Assembly: GCA_018296165.2 (NCBI GenBank)
Contig: JACKQL020000125.1
Coordinates: forward strand, 62,001 to 126,000
DNA from: Termitomyces sp. T153
Taxonomy: Eukaryota > Basidiomycota > Agaricomycetes > Agaricales > Lyophyllaceae
DNA: 64,000 nucleotides
Reading direction: 5' to 3'
Below the pieces are notes generated by a model, which did no database searches, was not told the origin of the DNA, and worked only from the letters and a program-made list of their open reading frames with translations. Within the stretch, counting starts at the first letter, position 1. Every line of letters starts with the position of its first letter. Positions 49,059-59,360 of the stretch are shown here, piece after piece. A program made the translations under genes and the position numbers.

Positions 49059-49474
49059 GTAACATCCTTAGTGCTCATTGCCTAGCAGCCATTTGCTTCA
49101 AAGCAGAACATGCTGCTACAATCCACAACTATAATTTCCAAGCTGGCAACTTCATACTGATGAGGAACACTAGAATCAAGGCAACACATAACAAGAAAAT
49201 GAAGCCTTATTACCTGGGCCCACTGGTGGTAATTTCTTGTAACCATGGTGGCACTTACATCCTTTGCAAACTAGATGGTTCAGTATTGCATCACCCCATA
49301 GCTACTTTTTGTTTGGTCCCTTATTTCACTAGAGAACACATAGCAGTGCCTAGTGATGCTTTCAACATTAACACCTTGCAACTTAGAGAACTTGAACAAA
49401 CTGACCTTGTAGATGATGATAATACTGGCAACGCTGCTAGTGGAGAAGAAAATTCAAAACATACCTTTTGCTAA

Positions 49475-49976
49475 GCCCTAGCAACTTTTCTTGACTCTGC
49501 CTCATTTCTCACTATACTTGTCCCCTACTATCCAGAAAAACTGTCAAAAATACCTTACAAAAATATTAAGTCCTTTTGTTCTTGCTACTCTTCCTTTATA
49601 TTACTTTTGTTTAAGAAGCCTATCACAGACACTTTACTTTACTATTCTCTTGTTTTTGATGCTGTGCTTGGCCACTCTGTTGCTAGCACTTGGCACAACT
49701 CTAGAGGTTTTTTGCTATGATGACTTACTGAGCATTTTCCTCTCCAAGCATCACTAGCATCAAGCAACAGTTGCTAGTGCCTACTGCCTTTTTGATCTTG
49801 TTTTTTTTTTTTTGCTTTCTCTCAAAGTTCCTGAACTATCAGAATTACTATATATTTTAGGGCCCCTTAAGGGGGCCAGTCTGCAATATATCTAGAATGA
49901 TAAAGCCCCTTAAGGGGGCTAATCTATGTCCATGCTACTAAAAAGTCTGCTATTTATGTACAGGAGGCAACTGTTG
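49475..49976. other. Downstream flank of the gypsy relic with two palindromes
   Basis: Pyrimidine-rich DNA with a long T run at 49800-49813, then two near-perfect palindromes at 49861-49877 and 49904-49920 (core CCCCTTAAGGGGG). It also forms the 3' flank of the minus-strand gene ending at 49977. No gene is supported. Confidence 0.5.
49861..49920. repeat. Pair of 17-bp palindromes
   Basis: GGCCCCTTAAGGGGGCC (49861-49877) and AGCCCCTTAAGGGGGCT (49904-49920), each self-complementary except for one extra G, are separated by 26 bp. On RNA they would form two strong hairpins. They lie just beyond the 3' end of the minus-strand Cys-rich gene, so a 3'-end or element-terminal role is possible. Confidence 0.7.
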
Positions 49977-52000
49977 CTAGGTGTTGAGGTCAGCATCATT
50001 GTCAGGCACTTCCACCAACTCCTCCTCCTCCCAATCCCCCTCTCCAATGTTGTTCTCCTCCTGCCAGGCCAAGAAGGCCTAACAGTTGCACCAATACCCT
50101 ACTAATGTTGCCAAGGTTTGCTTAGCAACAGCATACCATGCCCTTGCTGCTACCAACTCCTCTCTTGCCACCTCCAACTCCCTCTGAAACCGCCATTCCA
50201 CTCCTGCTGCTCTCTCATCAAAATCCACTGGGAAGGTCACTGGAGTTAGTGGTGTCGGCCAAGCCAGATCCTCACCCAGCCACTCCAGCTCATTGTTGCC
50301 AACCTGGCACAATAGCATGTCACTCCAGGTCCCCTAGCAATGTTGTTAGCAAACAAGATAGCAAACTGAGGGACTTACTCTTTGTTGGACCTTGGTCCCC
50401 TCAGCAACCTCATCCTTCTCCTCCTCAATGGTGACTGGAGCAGCCTCAAACTCCTCCTTGCCCTTGACCTTCATATTGCTTGCCTCGAGCTCCACCTCAC
50501 GAACTGTTGCTAATGGAGTTGTCTCCCTCATCTCCACATCCTTCTTGCCCTCACTAGCAACCATCCTTTGTTGCTTAGCACTAGCATCCGATGTGGGACT
50601 TGCTGGTCATTTTTGTGCCAGAGGCACATTGTCATTGCCATCACTGCCATCATTGCCATCATCATCCTTGTCACTCTCCACCAACTCCCTGCTCTTTACT
50701 CTAGCGACCCTGCTACCTCCAATGGCCACCTCCTCCTGCAATGTCAGCAGGTTCAAGCTAGAGTGCTTGACCTCAATGGGCTCCCCTCTTCTCACCAGCT
50801 CCCTCTGTTGCTCTACAAAAGCCCTCATGTTCCTTACCAATGCCACCTTCGCTACTATCCTCTTAGCAAACTTGCCACCTGTGCTCCTCAACAATTGGCC
50901 ACTGTGCAAACAGCTCTTCCTGGTGCTGTTGCAATGATAGCAGGGCTGGGCCCCCATTGGGTACCAGCAGCCCTCTGAGTCATTGTCAGCCCAGCAGTTG
51001 TCACACTAAGAAAGAATTAGCAACTAATGAAGAAACAACTGCTAAGTGACTTACTGCTCCTTGTATGTGCTTGAACTCCTGTCGCTTCTCTAGTGACACT
51101 GTAACTTTCCCCTTGGCCTTCATCAGCACCACTCCAGCCCCCAATCCAGTGTCCACCACCGTCAATGCCTTTCACTAACAGAATAATGTCACTAAGCACT
51201 TGTCAGAAAATCTTTCTTCAATTTGTTCCTACAAGAAAAGTTAGCAATCACCACCAAGAGTTAGCAAAAATAAGAGGACTTACTTCAATTCAATATCTTC
51301 GTCATCCTCTTCTCAAGCTTTGCCCTTTGCCTTCCCCTCCCCTTTACCCCTTGGAGTTGTCACTAATCTTGGCAATGTCACCAACCCCCTAGCAATGCTG
51401 CTAGCCGCAGCCTTGGAAGTCAAGGGGCCCTCCTCCATAATGTCCCCATGATTTGCCCTCTCCTTGCCCTCATGGCCCTTGCTCTGTTCCTCCCCCCTTG
51501 CCACCACTAACACACCTACCAGGTGCTGGAAGAAGAACTGGTCATTTGGTGACAAATCTTCAAAAAGCTAACATACCTTAGCAGTGTTGCTAGTACTAGT
51601 GACTGCCAGGGCACTTACCATCATTCCCACCATCAGATCATCCATCAAAAACTCTAAGGAGGGATTGACTGGAGCCTAGCAATCTTGTTAGAACTGTCAC
51701 TAAGAGAAAGAAAAGAAGAGAAGAACTTATGAAGTGTACTTCAAATGGGCAAATCCATTCTTCCCCCTTGTACTGCTCATAGAGCTGGCGACACTCCCTC
51801 TTGACATTTGCCAACTCCGGCCACTCAACTCCACTCCCTGCAGTCTTGAACCACTGCAGCCAAGTCTGGAAGATGGCAGTTACTACCAAGCAAGGATCCT
51901 TTGCCAAGGACACATGGGCCACAGCAAGCAGATGGTCGACCCGATCGAGAAAAGCATGGGCTATAACAATCTTTTTGAATTGAGAAGTGAGGTTGGACAT
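49977..52000 (-). pseudogene. Multi-exon Cys-rich gene of unknown family, decayed by CpG loss
   Basis: Minus-strand exons can be chained by GT-AG sites: 52000-51740 (87 codons, MSNLTSQFKKIVIAHAFLDR), 51675-51619 (APVNPSLEFLMDDLMVGMM), 51567-51284 (LFEDLSPNDQFFFQHL onward, ending EEDDEDIELK), a less certain pair 51228-51200 and about 51174-51055 (VSLEKRQEFKHIQGA), 51005-50379 and 50333-49977. The total is roughly 570 codons. The exon at 51005 opens with a cysteine cluster, CDNCWADNDSEGCWY then PCYHCNSTRKSC, which looks like a zinc-binding, possibly nucleic-acid-binding unit (inference). A charged Glu/Lys-rich region follows. In-frame stops at 51313 (TGA, from CGA in all likelihood), 50607 (TGA) and 50079 (TAG) break it. 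Intact introns show it did not arrive as a reverse-transcribed copy. I cannot name the family; it resembles expanded Cys-rich mushroom genes found among repeats. Confidence 0.6.
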
Positions 52001-53230
52001 AGCGATAAGATCAAGATTAAAGTGAAGATAAAATGGGAGGAAAGAGGGATGATGAAGTTCAAGTGAAACCACTAGCTCTTTTTATTTTAATCTCTCTGGG
52101 CACATGGACCAAGCAACCAAACATGTGACTTTGGGGTTGACTGAGGGCAGTCAAGATTTCAGTATAGGGAAGGATGATAAGACCCAGTTGTCACTAAGCA
52201 CCATTTTTGGCATTTTGGACTCAGTGGCAGCTGCCTATTTTAAATTTGGCACAAGTCACAATACTCAGCACATGGGGCCCAGCCCAGGGTCTGGATTGAC
52301 ATAGCCCTCACATGGGATTTTAGTGACCACAAGACTTATTGATCACAGGGAATATCACATAGAGCCTGGACTTTGGGTCTAGGACAAGTAAGGCCAAGAC
52401 CTTTTCTAGCAATGATTATTAGCAACTCTGGTGACTCTTTGGTGACAAAACAGCTTTTTCTTACCATATATGGACATATTGCCAGACACATATTGATATC
52501 AGACTCACTCTTTTTTTTGGGTTTATTCACAATTATATGCTACAGAGACTTTGCTTATAATTTTCACTTAGTTAGAGACTGACACCTCATATGAACCATA
52601 AACACATTGACAGATGCTGTCACTAGTGGTGACTATTTGCTTACTTTCCCATACTATACTTTTGAATCATATAAATACAGCCTGTACATAGACACTCAAC
52701 AATTGAATAAATCCCCCTCAAATCAAACCCATCTACCTCTAAGCCTACCAGCTTGAGAGTTCACTTTGCCTCTACCTTCACTCTATTCCTTCACTTGCCA
52801 TTGACTTTGACTTATTAACAAGTCTTACCAACTTTGACCTCGACCTAGTGCAGTACCAACTGTGGGTGCCCTTTGTGTTATCTTGACTTAGCAATGTTAG
52901 CAACTGCAGCTAGCAACTAGTTTACATTTGTCCCCCAATTCCATCTCCTTATTACTGTGTCCCCCTTTCTATTCTATTCTTTCACTACCCTACCACCATT
53001 AAGAGTTCACTTTGTCTTGGCAATGCTTCCTGCCTTCACCCATTCTCCTTTCAGTCACTAGCAACTTAGGCTAGCAATAGTGACTCCTCTCAACTTCATC
53101 TTATAACACAGCTCTTGCTCTTGTTCTCTGGGGCTGGTTACTGACTTGCCCTCTACTATTAACTTCCTACTGCCAGCTACTCTATCTAGTGACTAGTGCC
53201 AGGGTTCTCTTTTTAGGTTTCCTGCATGGC
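52001..53230. repeat. CpG-poor non-coding block, probably LTR or promoter flank
   Basis: Contains an ATATAAATACAG box near 52670 and AATAAATCC near 52708, then pyrimidine-rich text recalling 4620-5225, and ends in GGCACTAGGTGGCA at about 53226-53241. Sequence just after 52000 should include the promoter of the minus-strand Cys-rich gene. No open frame of note and no certain LTR ends. Confidence 0.4.
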
Positions 53231-53239
53231 ACTAGGTGG

Positions 53240-55500
53240 CATAGGAGCACATCAGTGGCAAAGGATAGCAATTCTTCACTGTCATTGCATTCAAGGCACA
53301 ATAATCCTGAATCAAACAAAGAGATCCATTCTTTTTCTTAATAAAAAAGACTGGGGAGGCCATTGGAGACTTGGAGGGTCATATTTGTCCTGAGCTAAGA
53401 TTCTCCTGCAGGAAAGCATCCAGTTCATCCTGCTCACAGAATGCAAGTGGGTAGACCTTGCAGCTGGTGGGCTCCACATCTGGTAACAGCTCAATTGCAT
53501 GATCCCACCGCTTGTGCTCTAGAAGTGAATCAAAGGAGGCCTTGGAGAATACATCCTCAAAGTCATGGAGGTGATTAGAAACCATGCTACAGACAGGCTT
53601 GGGCTGTGAGTTGGCTACAAATGCCTCAGCACGATGCTGAGAAGTAATCTGACTGGCTTGAATCTCTGCCACTGTAGGAGGGGGGCAGAGTGTTGTAGCA
53701 TAGATCTGATCACCCACCTCTATGGTCTCATCTGGAGACTCTGCATCTGGAGTACAGGTCCATTCCCTTTTGCCTTCCTCTTCCTCTGGAGATTCACACC
53801 CAACACCTCAGACATCCTCATAGAGGGCCTCTCTATAAGCGAATGCCAGAGGGGGGAAACTCAGGAGGTCAAGATCAGCATAAGGGAGATGCCCAGCATG
53901 ACAGACCCACACAGCAGCATGCTCACAAACCTTGGCTCTCTGCTCCTTATGGGCTTCTTTTGCACAGGTAATGCAGCAATGTAGGCAGTGACTCATTTTC
54001 ACCTCACCCTTAGTCCAGTCAATCTCTGAGTTGTGTTCACATAGCCAAGTGAACCCCAAAATCATGTCTTGCTTTCCCAAACTAGTGACAGCAAAAGCAG
54101 CTTGCTCTGAGTGGTCTTGGTAGTGGGAGACTAGGTCCACTATAGAGTAAATAGAGCCAGCTTCATTGAGCATGCTATCAACATTGTATACAGGGATAGG
54201 ATGAGAAAGGGGGTGAGTAGTAAGGCAGTGTTGTTGCACATAGTCAGTGTTGAGGAAGAGGCCTGTTGTGCCACTGTCAAGCAGGGCAACCACACTTCAG
54301 ATCTGCTGGGTGTCCATCATTTCAATTTCCACCTGTAGCTTCAGGGAGTTGGTAGAAGGGGTGGAAGCAACAACATAATGATGGGGGAGGTGGCATTCAC
54401 ATGCAGAGATCCAGAAGCATGGGCTAGGGGGTGCATTTCCAGCTGAGACTTTAGCTGGAGAGGGAGTTTGTACATCTGAGGAGGGGCTTATCATTTCAGG
54501 CATAGTATCAACAATGGCAACAGATATATTTGATTCTATGGATGGGGGGCAAAACAACTAGTACTGGGCAACAGAGGCATACTGGTCATCCATTGCCCTT
54601 TTAAAAATCCTCAGACTCTGTAGGAACCTCCTCCAATATATTGGCCACTTCATCAGATTGGACAGCTATAGGTGTGTCCAGAGAGAGGCTCCTGTGGCAT
54701 CTCAGGCTGTGAGCAGTTGGATGAGCAGCTCTTCTTGTTCTGATGCTGACATTAGACAGAGTTGTAGACCATCTGGATATTCAGCCTGTTCAACTAAGGC
54801 ACAAAAAGATTCAATGTACTCATCAAGTGACTGCTTTCCTTGACCATACTGAGTTTAGTCTCAAAGGGAAAGAGCTGCAGTTTTGGCAGGGTCAAGGAGG
54901 AAGAACTCTGCTTGGAACTCCTTCTTAAACTCCATCCAGCCAGAGAAAGTCTCAACTCCTCCTGGGCATTGAAAGATATGCAATGCATAGGTTGAGGCTC
55001 AACCAGCCTTCATGTAGGAGAGAACTCAGGCAATTTTCAAGGCATCTGAGGTAAAGGCTTCACTACTCAGCTGGATATAGGTGATACAGAACTGGAGGAA
55101 ATGCTCTCCAACCTTACAATCTCCATCATATACATCAGGAAGTGCAGGACAAGGGAGTTTGGAACAGGGAGCTGAAAGGCCTAAGCCAGATGCAGATGCA
55201 AACTGTTCTGCACCAGCTGGAGCCAAAAAGCCTGAGCCAGGTGCAGACACCAACTATTCTGCATCTGCTGGGGGCATAGGAGGTGTGGTAGGAGCAAGGG
55301 GTAGATGTTCCAGAAGGGCTTGGAGAGAAAGGGACACTGCTTCAGTAGTTTGACAGAGTCCAGTAAGTTCAGCCATATAGAAAATAAGGGAGGCTTGGGT
55401 AAGTTGAACCGATGTTTCCAGAGACAAAAAACAACTCTAGGCATTGTCCTGGGCGCTTGAAGCATCAGGAGGAAGTGTTGAAGGGGTTGGCTAGGTCATA
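53240..55500 (-). mobile_element. Chromovirus gag-protease-RT 5' half, decayed
   Basis: On the minus strand from about 55500: gag N-terminus (PSTLPPDAS, LVSAPGSGFLAPAGAEQF, LPDVYDGDCKVGEHFLQFCI), capsid text near 54990-54780, a linker, the protease at 54293-53808 (VALLDSGTTGLFLNTDYVQQ, DMILGFTWL; DSG triad intact) and the beginning of RT at 53717-53300 (WDHAIELLPDVEPTSCKVYP). The RT is cut off near 53240. It belongs to the same family as the element at 36640-40855 and supplies the gag that one lacks. CpG is nearly absent and stops are present. Confidence 0.85.
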
Positions 55501-55800
55501 GGAGGAGCACAGGGGGCACTAAGACACTGGTGGGAAAGAGACCTTTTGAGGGACCAAGTAGAAGCTCAGGTAATCAAAAGGGGGCTCCCAGACCAAATCT
55601 AGAGACTTGTTCTGCTGTAAGGGCAACCTCTAGAGGCTGTGGCTCAGTCACACAACTGGCAGAAGGAGATCCAAAGTCTATTCAGCACAGTACAATGTCT
55701 ACAAGTAGAACTACACACCTGGCAGAGGGAGATTCAAAGAGAATAAGTCTGAGGATCTCCAATGCCAGGGTTTAGAAAATTTACTCTGGTCACATGCCCT
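55501..55800 (-). repeat. Chromovirus leader/UTR, inverted copy of 63310-63600
   Basis: Nearly identical in reverse complement to 63310-63600, each directly upstream of a chromovirus gag start. It contains recurring CTCTGCCAG-GTGTG-type units and ends at ACCCTGGCATTGG (reverse sense). I infer the 5' untranslated leader, with LTR boundaries beyond it unresolved. Confidence 0.7.
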
Positions 55801-56007
55801 TGCCAAACATGTGCATACCTTGCCATGTGGGTTCTGTGCAGAACACACATGGCAACTGATCATGTGACTGAACACATGACCAAACACATGCATTCACATG
55901 ACTTTGCCAAACATGTGCATACTTTGCTATGTGAGTTCTGTGCAGAATGCACATGCAACTGATCATGTGACCAAACACATGACCAAGCCAAGCATGTGCA
56001 TTGGCAG
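55801..56007. repeat. 104-bp tandem duplication rich in CACATG/CATGTG
   Basis: Two adjacent units (55801-55904 and 55905-56007) share TGCCAAACATGTGCATAC, GTTCTGTGCAGAA and CAACTGATCATGTGAC in the same order, with several substitutions. CACATG and CATGTG words, the expected deamination products of CACGTG, are unusually frequent. Confidence 0.8.
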
Positions 56008-56195
56008 TTCTCTGAAAGCCTCCACCAGCCACTGATGCACCACACCAAGCAGCAGGGATCCTTAGACTTGTTCTTTTTGGATTCTCTTCTGCTAGGTGAT
56101 TAGTCACCATTTGTATCATTGACTACCTTGCTAATATACTTCAGATTTCCCTCTGCCAGCTGCATGATTGAGTCACCACTCCTGAAGGTTGCCCT
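56008..56195. repeat. Leader-like repeat fragment
   Basis: Text such as GATTTCCCTCTGCCAGCTG and GAAGGTTGCCCT matches 63425-63485 in the chromovirus leader and, reversed, 36640-36740. It abuts the LTR family A copy that starts near 56195 and probably marks the break point that removed that LTR's 5' end. Confidence 0.5.
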
Positions 56196-57310
56196 AACAC
56201 CAACACCCCCTTGACTCACCCCAACCTTTGTTCACTCATGGCAGCTGCCCTGGCTAACTCTGACACTTTCCCAGCAAGCCCCAATGGCCCCCTGGCAAAC
56301 CCTGATGCATTCTTTGTGGGCCCTGTCACTGCCTCCTTCTCCCCCTTCTCCCCCAAGCTCCTCAAACATCCCCCCTAACTCCCAGCACATGTTGCTGACT
56401 TGCCCCCTCAACCCACTTGACTACTCCAGAACTTCCCAATGACTATGAGGTGGCCTGCATTCTCATCAAGTTCCCATCATTGTATTACTGCAGCCTGCAC
56501 TCCCATCAGTTCCCATCAAAATATCACTACAGCCCACCAAATGATCAGAACCAACACCCATCAACTCCACACAGCTCTGACAAGCCCTGCCATCAGACCC
56601 ACAGTCTCCAGAGAAGTCCCTGTAGTCAGTATATAAGTTGTAGAGTAGTATTTGTTACCCTAGTCTTGATATTGCTTTACTTGGTTACCTGTGGTTTCTT
56701 GTTTCTTGTTATGTTTATTTCTGTTATGTCTCCTGGTCTTATCTCCATTTCCATTTTCATTCTTCATTTCCATCTCTAGTCTTGGACCTCATCTCAATCC
56801 ATTTTGTTCTTGTCTCTATCTTGCCTTGACTCCATCTTGTCTTGTCTATCTCTATTTCCTTTCACATGTGCCTGATTTCTTTTCAACTCTAACTCTGTTC
56901 CAACCTCTGTTCATAACTCTATTCACACTTACACAACCCCATACAATCTTATCTAACTCTGGACTTGCTCTATGATCAATCCCAGAACCCATCAACATCA
57001 ATTGATCTCCCTTGTACCCCCCAGTCTTACTCCTGTTGCTTGCATGACCTCTGATCACCCTGCATAATCAATACTCACCTCCAGACTTGTACCTGAGCCC
57101 TCCCCCAGCCTGAACCTCATTCATACCTTGTCTCAGACTTCCCCAGACCACCCCAGACTTGCTTGGACTGGTTGGTCCCCTAGCTCATCCTCACAAGTAT
57201 CTGAAGTCTGGACCTCCCTGGAACACTAGGTTGTAAGTGCAGGACATTGCATCTGCCTAGTGAGGACTCACCCAGTTAAGCTGAGCCCCCATGGTCAGTG
57301 AAACCTGACA
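56195..57310 (+). repeat. LTR family A copy, CpG-depleted, 5' end truncated
   Basis: Aligns with 47910-49058: TATA box TATATAAG at 56630-56637, CCTAGTCTTGATATTGC after it, and the end ACTCACCCAGTTAAGCTGAG through AAACCTGACA at 57310. Almost every CG of the young copies is TG or CA here. The TGTCACGACC start is missing, replaced by leader repeat. It ends exactly where LTR family B text begins. Confidence 0.85.
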
Positions 57311-57689
57311 GACTGCACTCCTGGACAATAACAAAAAACATGCAGAAAGGCCCTGGTCCATGTAAGGGAGGAGAGGTATAAAGAGGAGAGGATTTCGAAG
57401 GGAAGGAACAAGAAAAGTACTAGCTACAGCTTGGAAATTCCCAGGGAGTGGGTTTCTTAGGCTAATAAACTTTTATTTTCTTCAGGCTTACAATTTATTG
57501 CATTTTGTTCGAGCCTTGTGAATGAACTTGACCCAGTTGAGTTTTGTAAACCAAATCAATCAAAATCTACTATTACACAAAAGTTGTGAAGTGAGCTACG
57601 TGAAGCAGAGTCCCGACCACCTTTGTGAATCGGAGTTTTGATTAGTTTGATTTAGTTAATCAATACAATCAAACTTACATTTCGCATCA
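57311..57689 (+). repeat. LTR family B copy iii, next to the F-box gene
   Basis: Begins GACTGCACTCCTGGAC, as copy i does internally, and ends TTTCGCATCA at 57689. TATA box TATAAAGAGG at 57377-57386; AATAAAC at about 57468. It is very similar to 32860-33233. The left part appears lost at the junction with LTR family A. The F-box gene start codon lies 76 bp downstream. Confidence 0.8.
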
Positions 57690-57765
57690 TTACATGTGTA
57701 GATTTCGCGTCTATCCATTTGACAGCGTGAGATCTCAGTGGTTCATATCTACTTCAATTTCCATC

Positions 57766-59360
57766 ATGAAGCTACATGTAGCCCTTATGAACGTTGACAT
57801 ATTGCACGAAATTTTTGCACATCTTGCGCTTCCACCTTCAAGGCACGAGACCCGGCTGCCGCTGCCCGAGAGTGAAAGGGGCAACCGTACGGCGCTTCTC
57901 AGTGCAGCATTGAGCTGTAAAACCTTGAGTTCACCAGCATTGGACGCTTTATGGTGGAAGATTGATGACATTTGCCATCTCTTACATTTACTACCTGCAT
58001 TTCACCTATCTGGACAGGACTATGTTGAGTACACAACTCTTTGTCATTCTCAGTGCTTACCAGACTACTCTAGGTATTAGATGGCCATATAACTGAACAA
58101 GATTGGAAGCGATTCGACTCGTACGCGAAACGCGTTCGATTTCTTGTTTTTCATGACTTCGACACGATACATTCGTCAGTCTTTTTACGGCTCGCTCAGC
58201 TCAAGAAATTTTCTCCTTTGATACCAAATGTTCAAGGAATCAGTTCCATGCCAGGTGGATCCGGTCTTTTGTCTGTATTATCGACAAACCTTCTAGAGCT
58301 TGATATACTACCCGACAACTCTGATGGGATATTTCCAACTATATGGACCTGCCTTGAGGCCCTCCCTGATACCTCTCCGAACCTTCAAACGCTTTTGGTG
58401 CAAGCGACACTCTCTCCCGCGTCCCTCAAAGCATTTCCTCGAATGTTAAATATCCAATATCTATCTCTCATTAATGCAAGAATCCATGACCTCTGTTTCT
58501 TCTATTCGTTATCTAAATTGGAACACCTCAAATCTCTCGCGATATCGGGTTTTGAGGAGCCGACAGCTACCATAACGGCCTTGGAAGTCACCGATGCATG
58601 GACCGCTCAACCATTCCCTGCTCTAAGAAAACTTGAAATTGCTTCTGAAACTCCTTCTGTATTCTCCGTTCTTTTCAAGATATTTCAACACCATCCACTT
58701 CAGCTACTCGAACTTCGACAACAGTCTTTACGGATACGCCACACGTTAGTTGCGTCCATTCTTTCGACTGAATGGTCGCAAGTCATTCGTGATATCTCAT
58801 CAAAATTCTGCTCATTAAAGAACCTAACCATCGTTGGTTCCACCAACGGTATTGGGGTACCATTATTCACCGTCTTTGAACCACTTCTGGGCATGCACGA
58901 ATTTGAGTCGATTCACCTCGACTTCCCATGCTTGCCATTCTCGAACGCCGATCTTCAACAAGTAGCTTCGGCATGGCCAAAATTGATTGAACTTCGTTTG
59001 ACTGGGCCACAGGGCCCTCTGAATGCGACTGTTGAGACCCTCAAGGCATTCGCGTTTGGATGTCCTAAATTACAGTACCTATCACTTGAGTTCGACGCAA
59101 GCTATTTGCCTAGCATGGGTGACGTATCGATCTTTTCCGGTGAATTGAAGACTATCGATGTGCAGAATTCACCTATCCATAACGCTTTATCTGTCGCCCG
59201 CTATCTCGACAGAACATTCCCAAATCTTGAAACTATCCAAGCTAGTGATCATAACAGGATTTGGTCAGAGGTGGGAGTACTACTTGAAATGTTCCAAGCT
59301 GTACGAATGGACCAAAAGGCTCGTGACGCTGGTGTCATGGAACGAGCTCGTTTAGCTTGA
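57766..59360 (+). CDS. F-box/LRR-like protein, two exons
   Basis: Exons 57766-58023 and 58074-59360 (50-bp intron, donor GTTGAG, acceptor CTCTAG) give 514 residues and rejoin QDYVLDGHITEQDWKRF, a junction typical of mushroom F-box proteins. Residues about 8-20 (NVDILHEIFAHL) start the F-box-like segment, which normally binds Skp1 in SCF ubiquitin ligases. The rest contains irregular leucine-rich segments (LQTLLVQATLSPASLKAF, LEHLKSLAISGF, LRKLEIAS, LKNLTIVGS, LIELRLTG, LQYLSLEF) that would present substrates. Such proteins are very numerous in Agaricomycetes. A start 24 bp downstream (MNVDILHEIF) is also possible. CpG content is normal and no stops occur. Confidence 0.85.

Larger units (their letters stand above)
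41406..49474 (+). mobile_element. Nearly full-length Ty3/gypsy polyprotein relic with two later insertions
   Basis: The polyprotein can be followed in order. Gag spans 41406-42489 (RELPQYFKELEYLFADCSIA, LYPGADAS) with a CCHC-like knuckle at 42337-42384; a linker follows, then the aspartic protease region at 43027-43875 (ECIHDSSSQIILMSAE, where the usual D-x-G reads DSS). A connecting stretch runs 43724-44376; the RT spans about 45376-46040 (EIIHDKINAGVYKPSNSTT, VTLPMGWTNSVP, catalytic box FIND). RNase H follows at 46201-46640, then the integrase zinc finger and core 47090-47905 (HDNLGHRGLFATHSALLEQF, GCSPYYVTTSTHPLLPANIV), and the C-terminal domain 49100-49474 (MKPYYLGPLVVISCNHGGTY). Two later insertions, at 44377-45290 and 47910-49058, interrupt it. 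CpG-driven stops and about ten frame breaks make it inactive. Confidence 0.92.

Noticed and set aside
55801..56007. CRISPR-like array suggested by regular repeats
   Set aside because: There are only two units, without distinct repeats and spacers, in a eukaryotic transposon setting.
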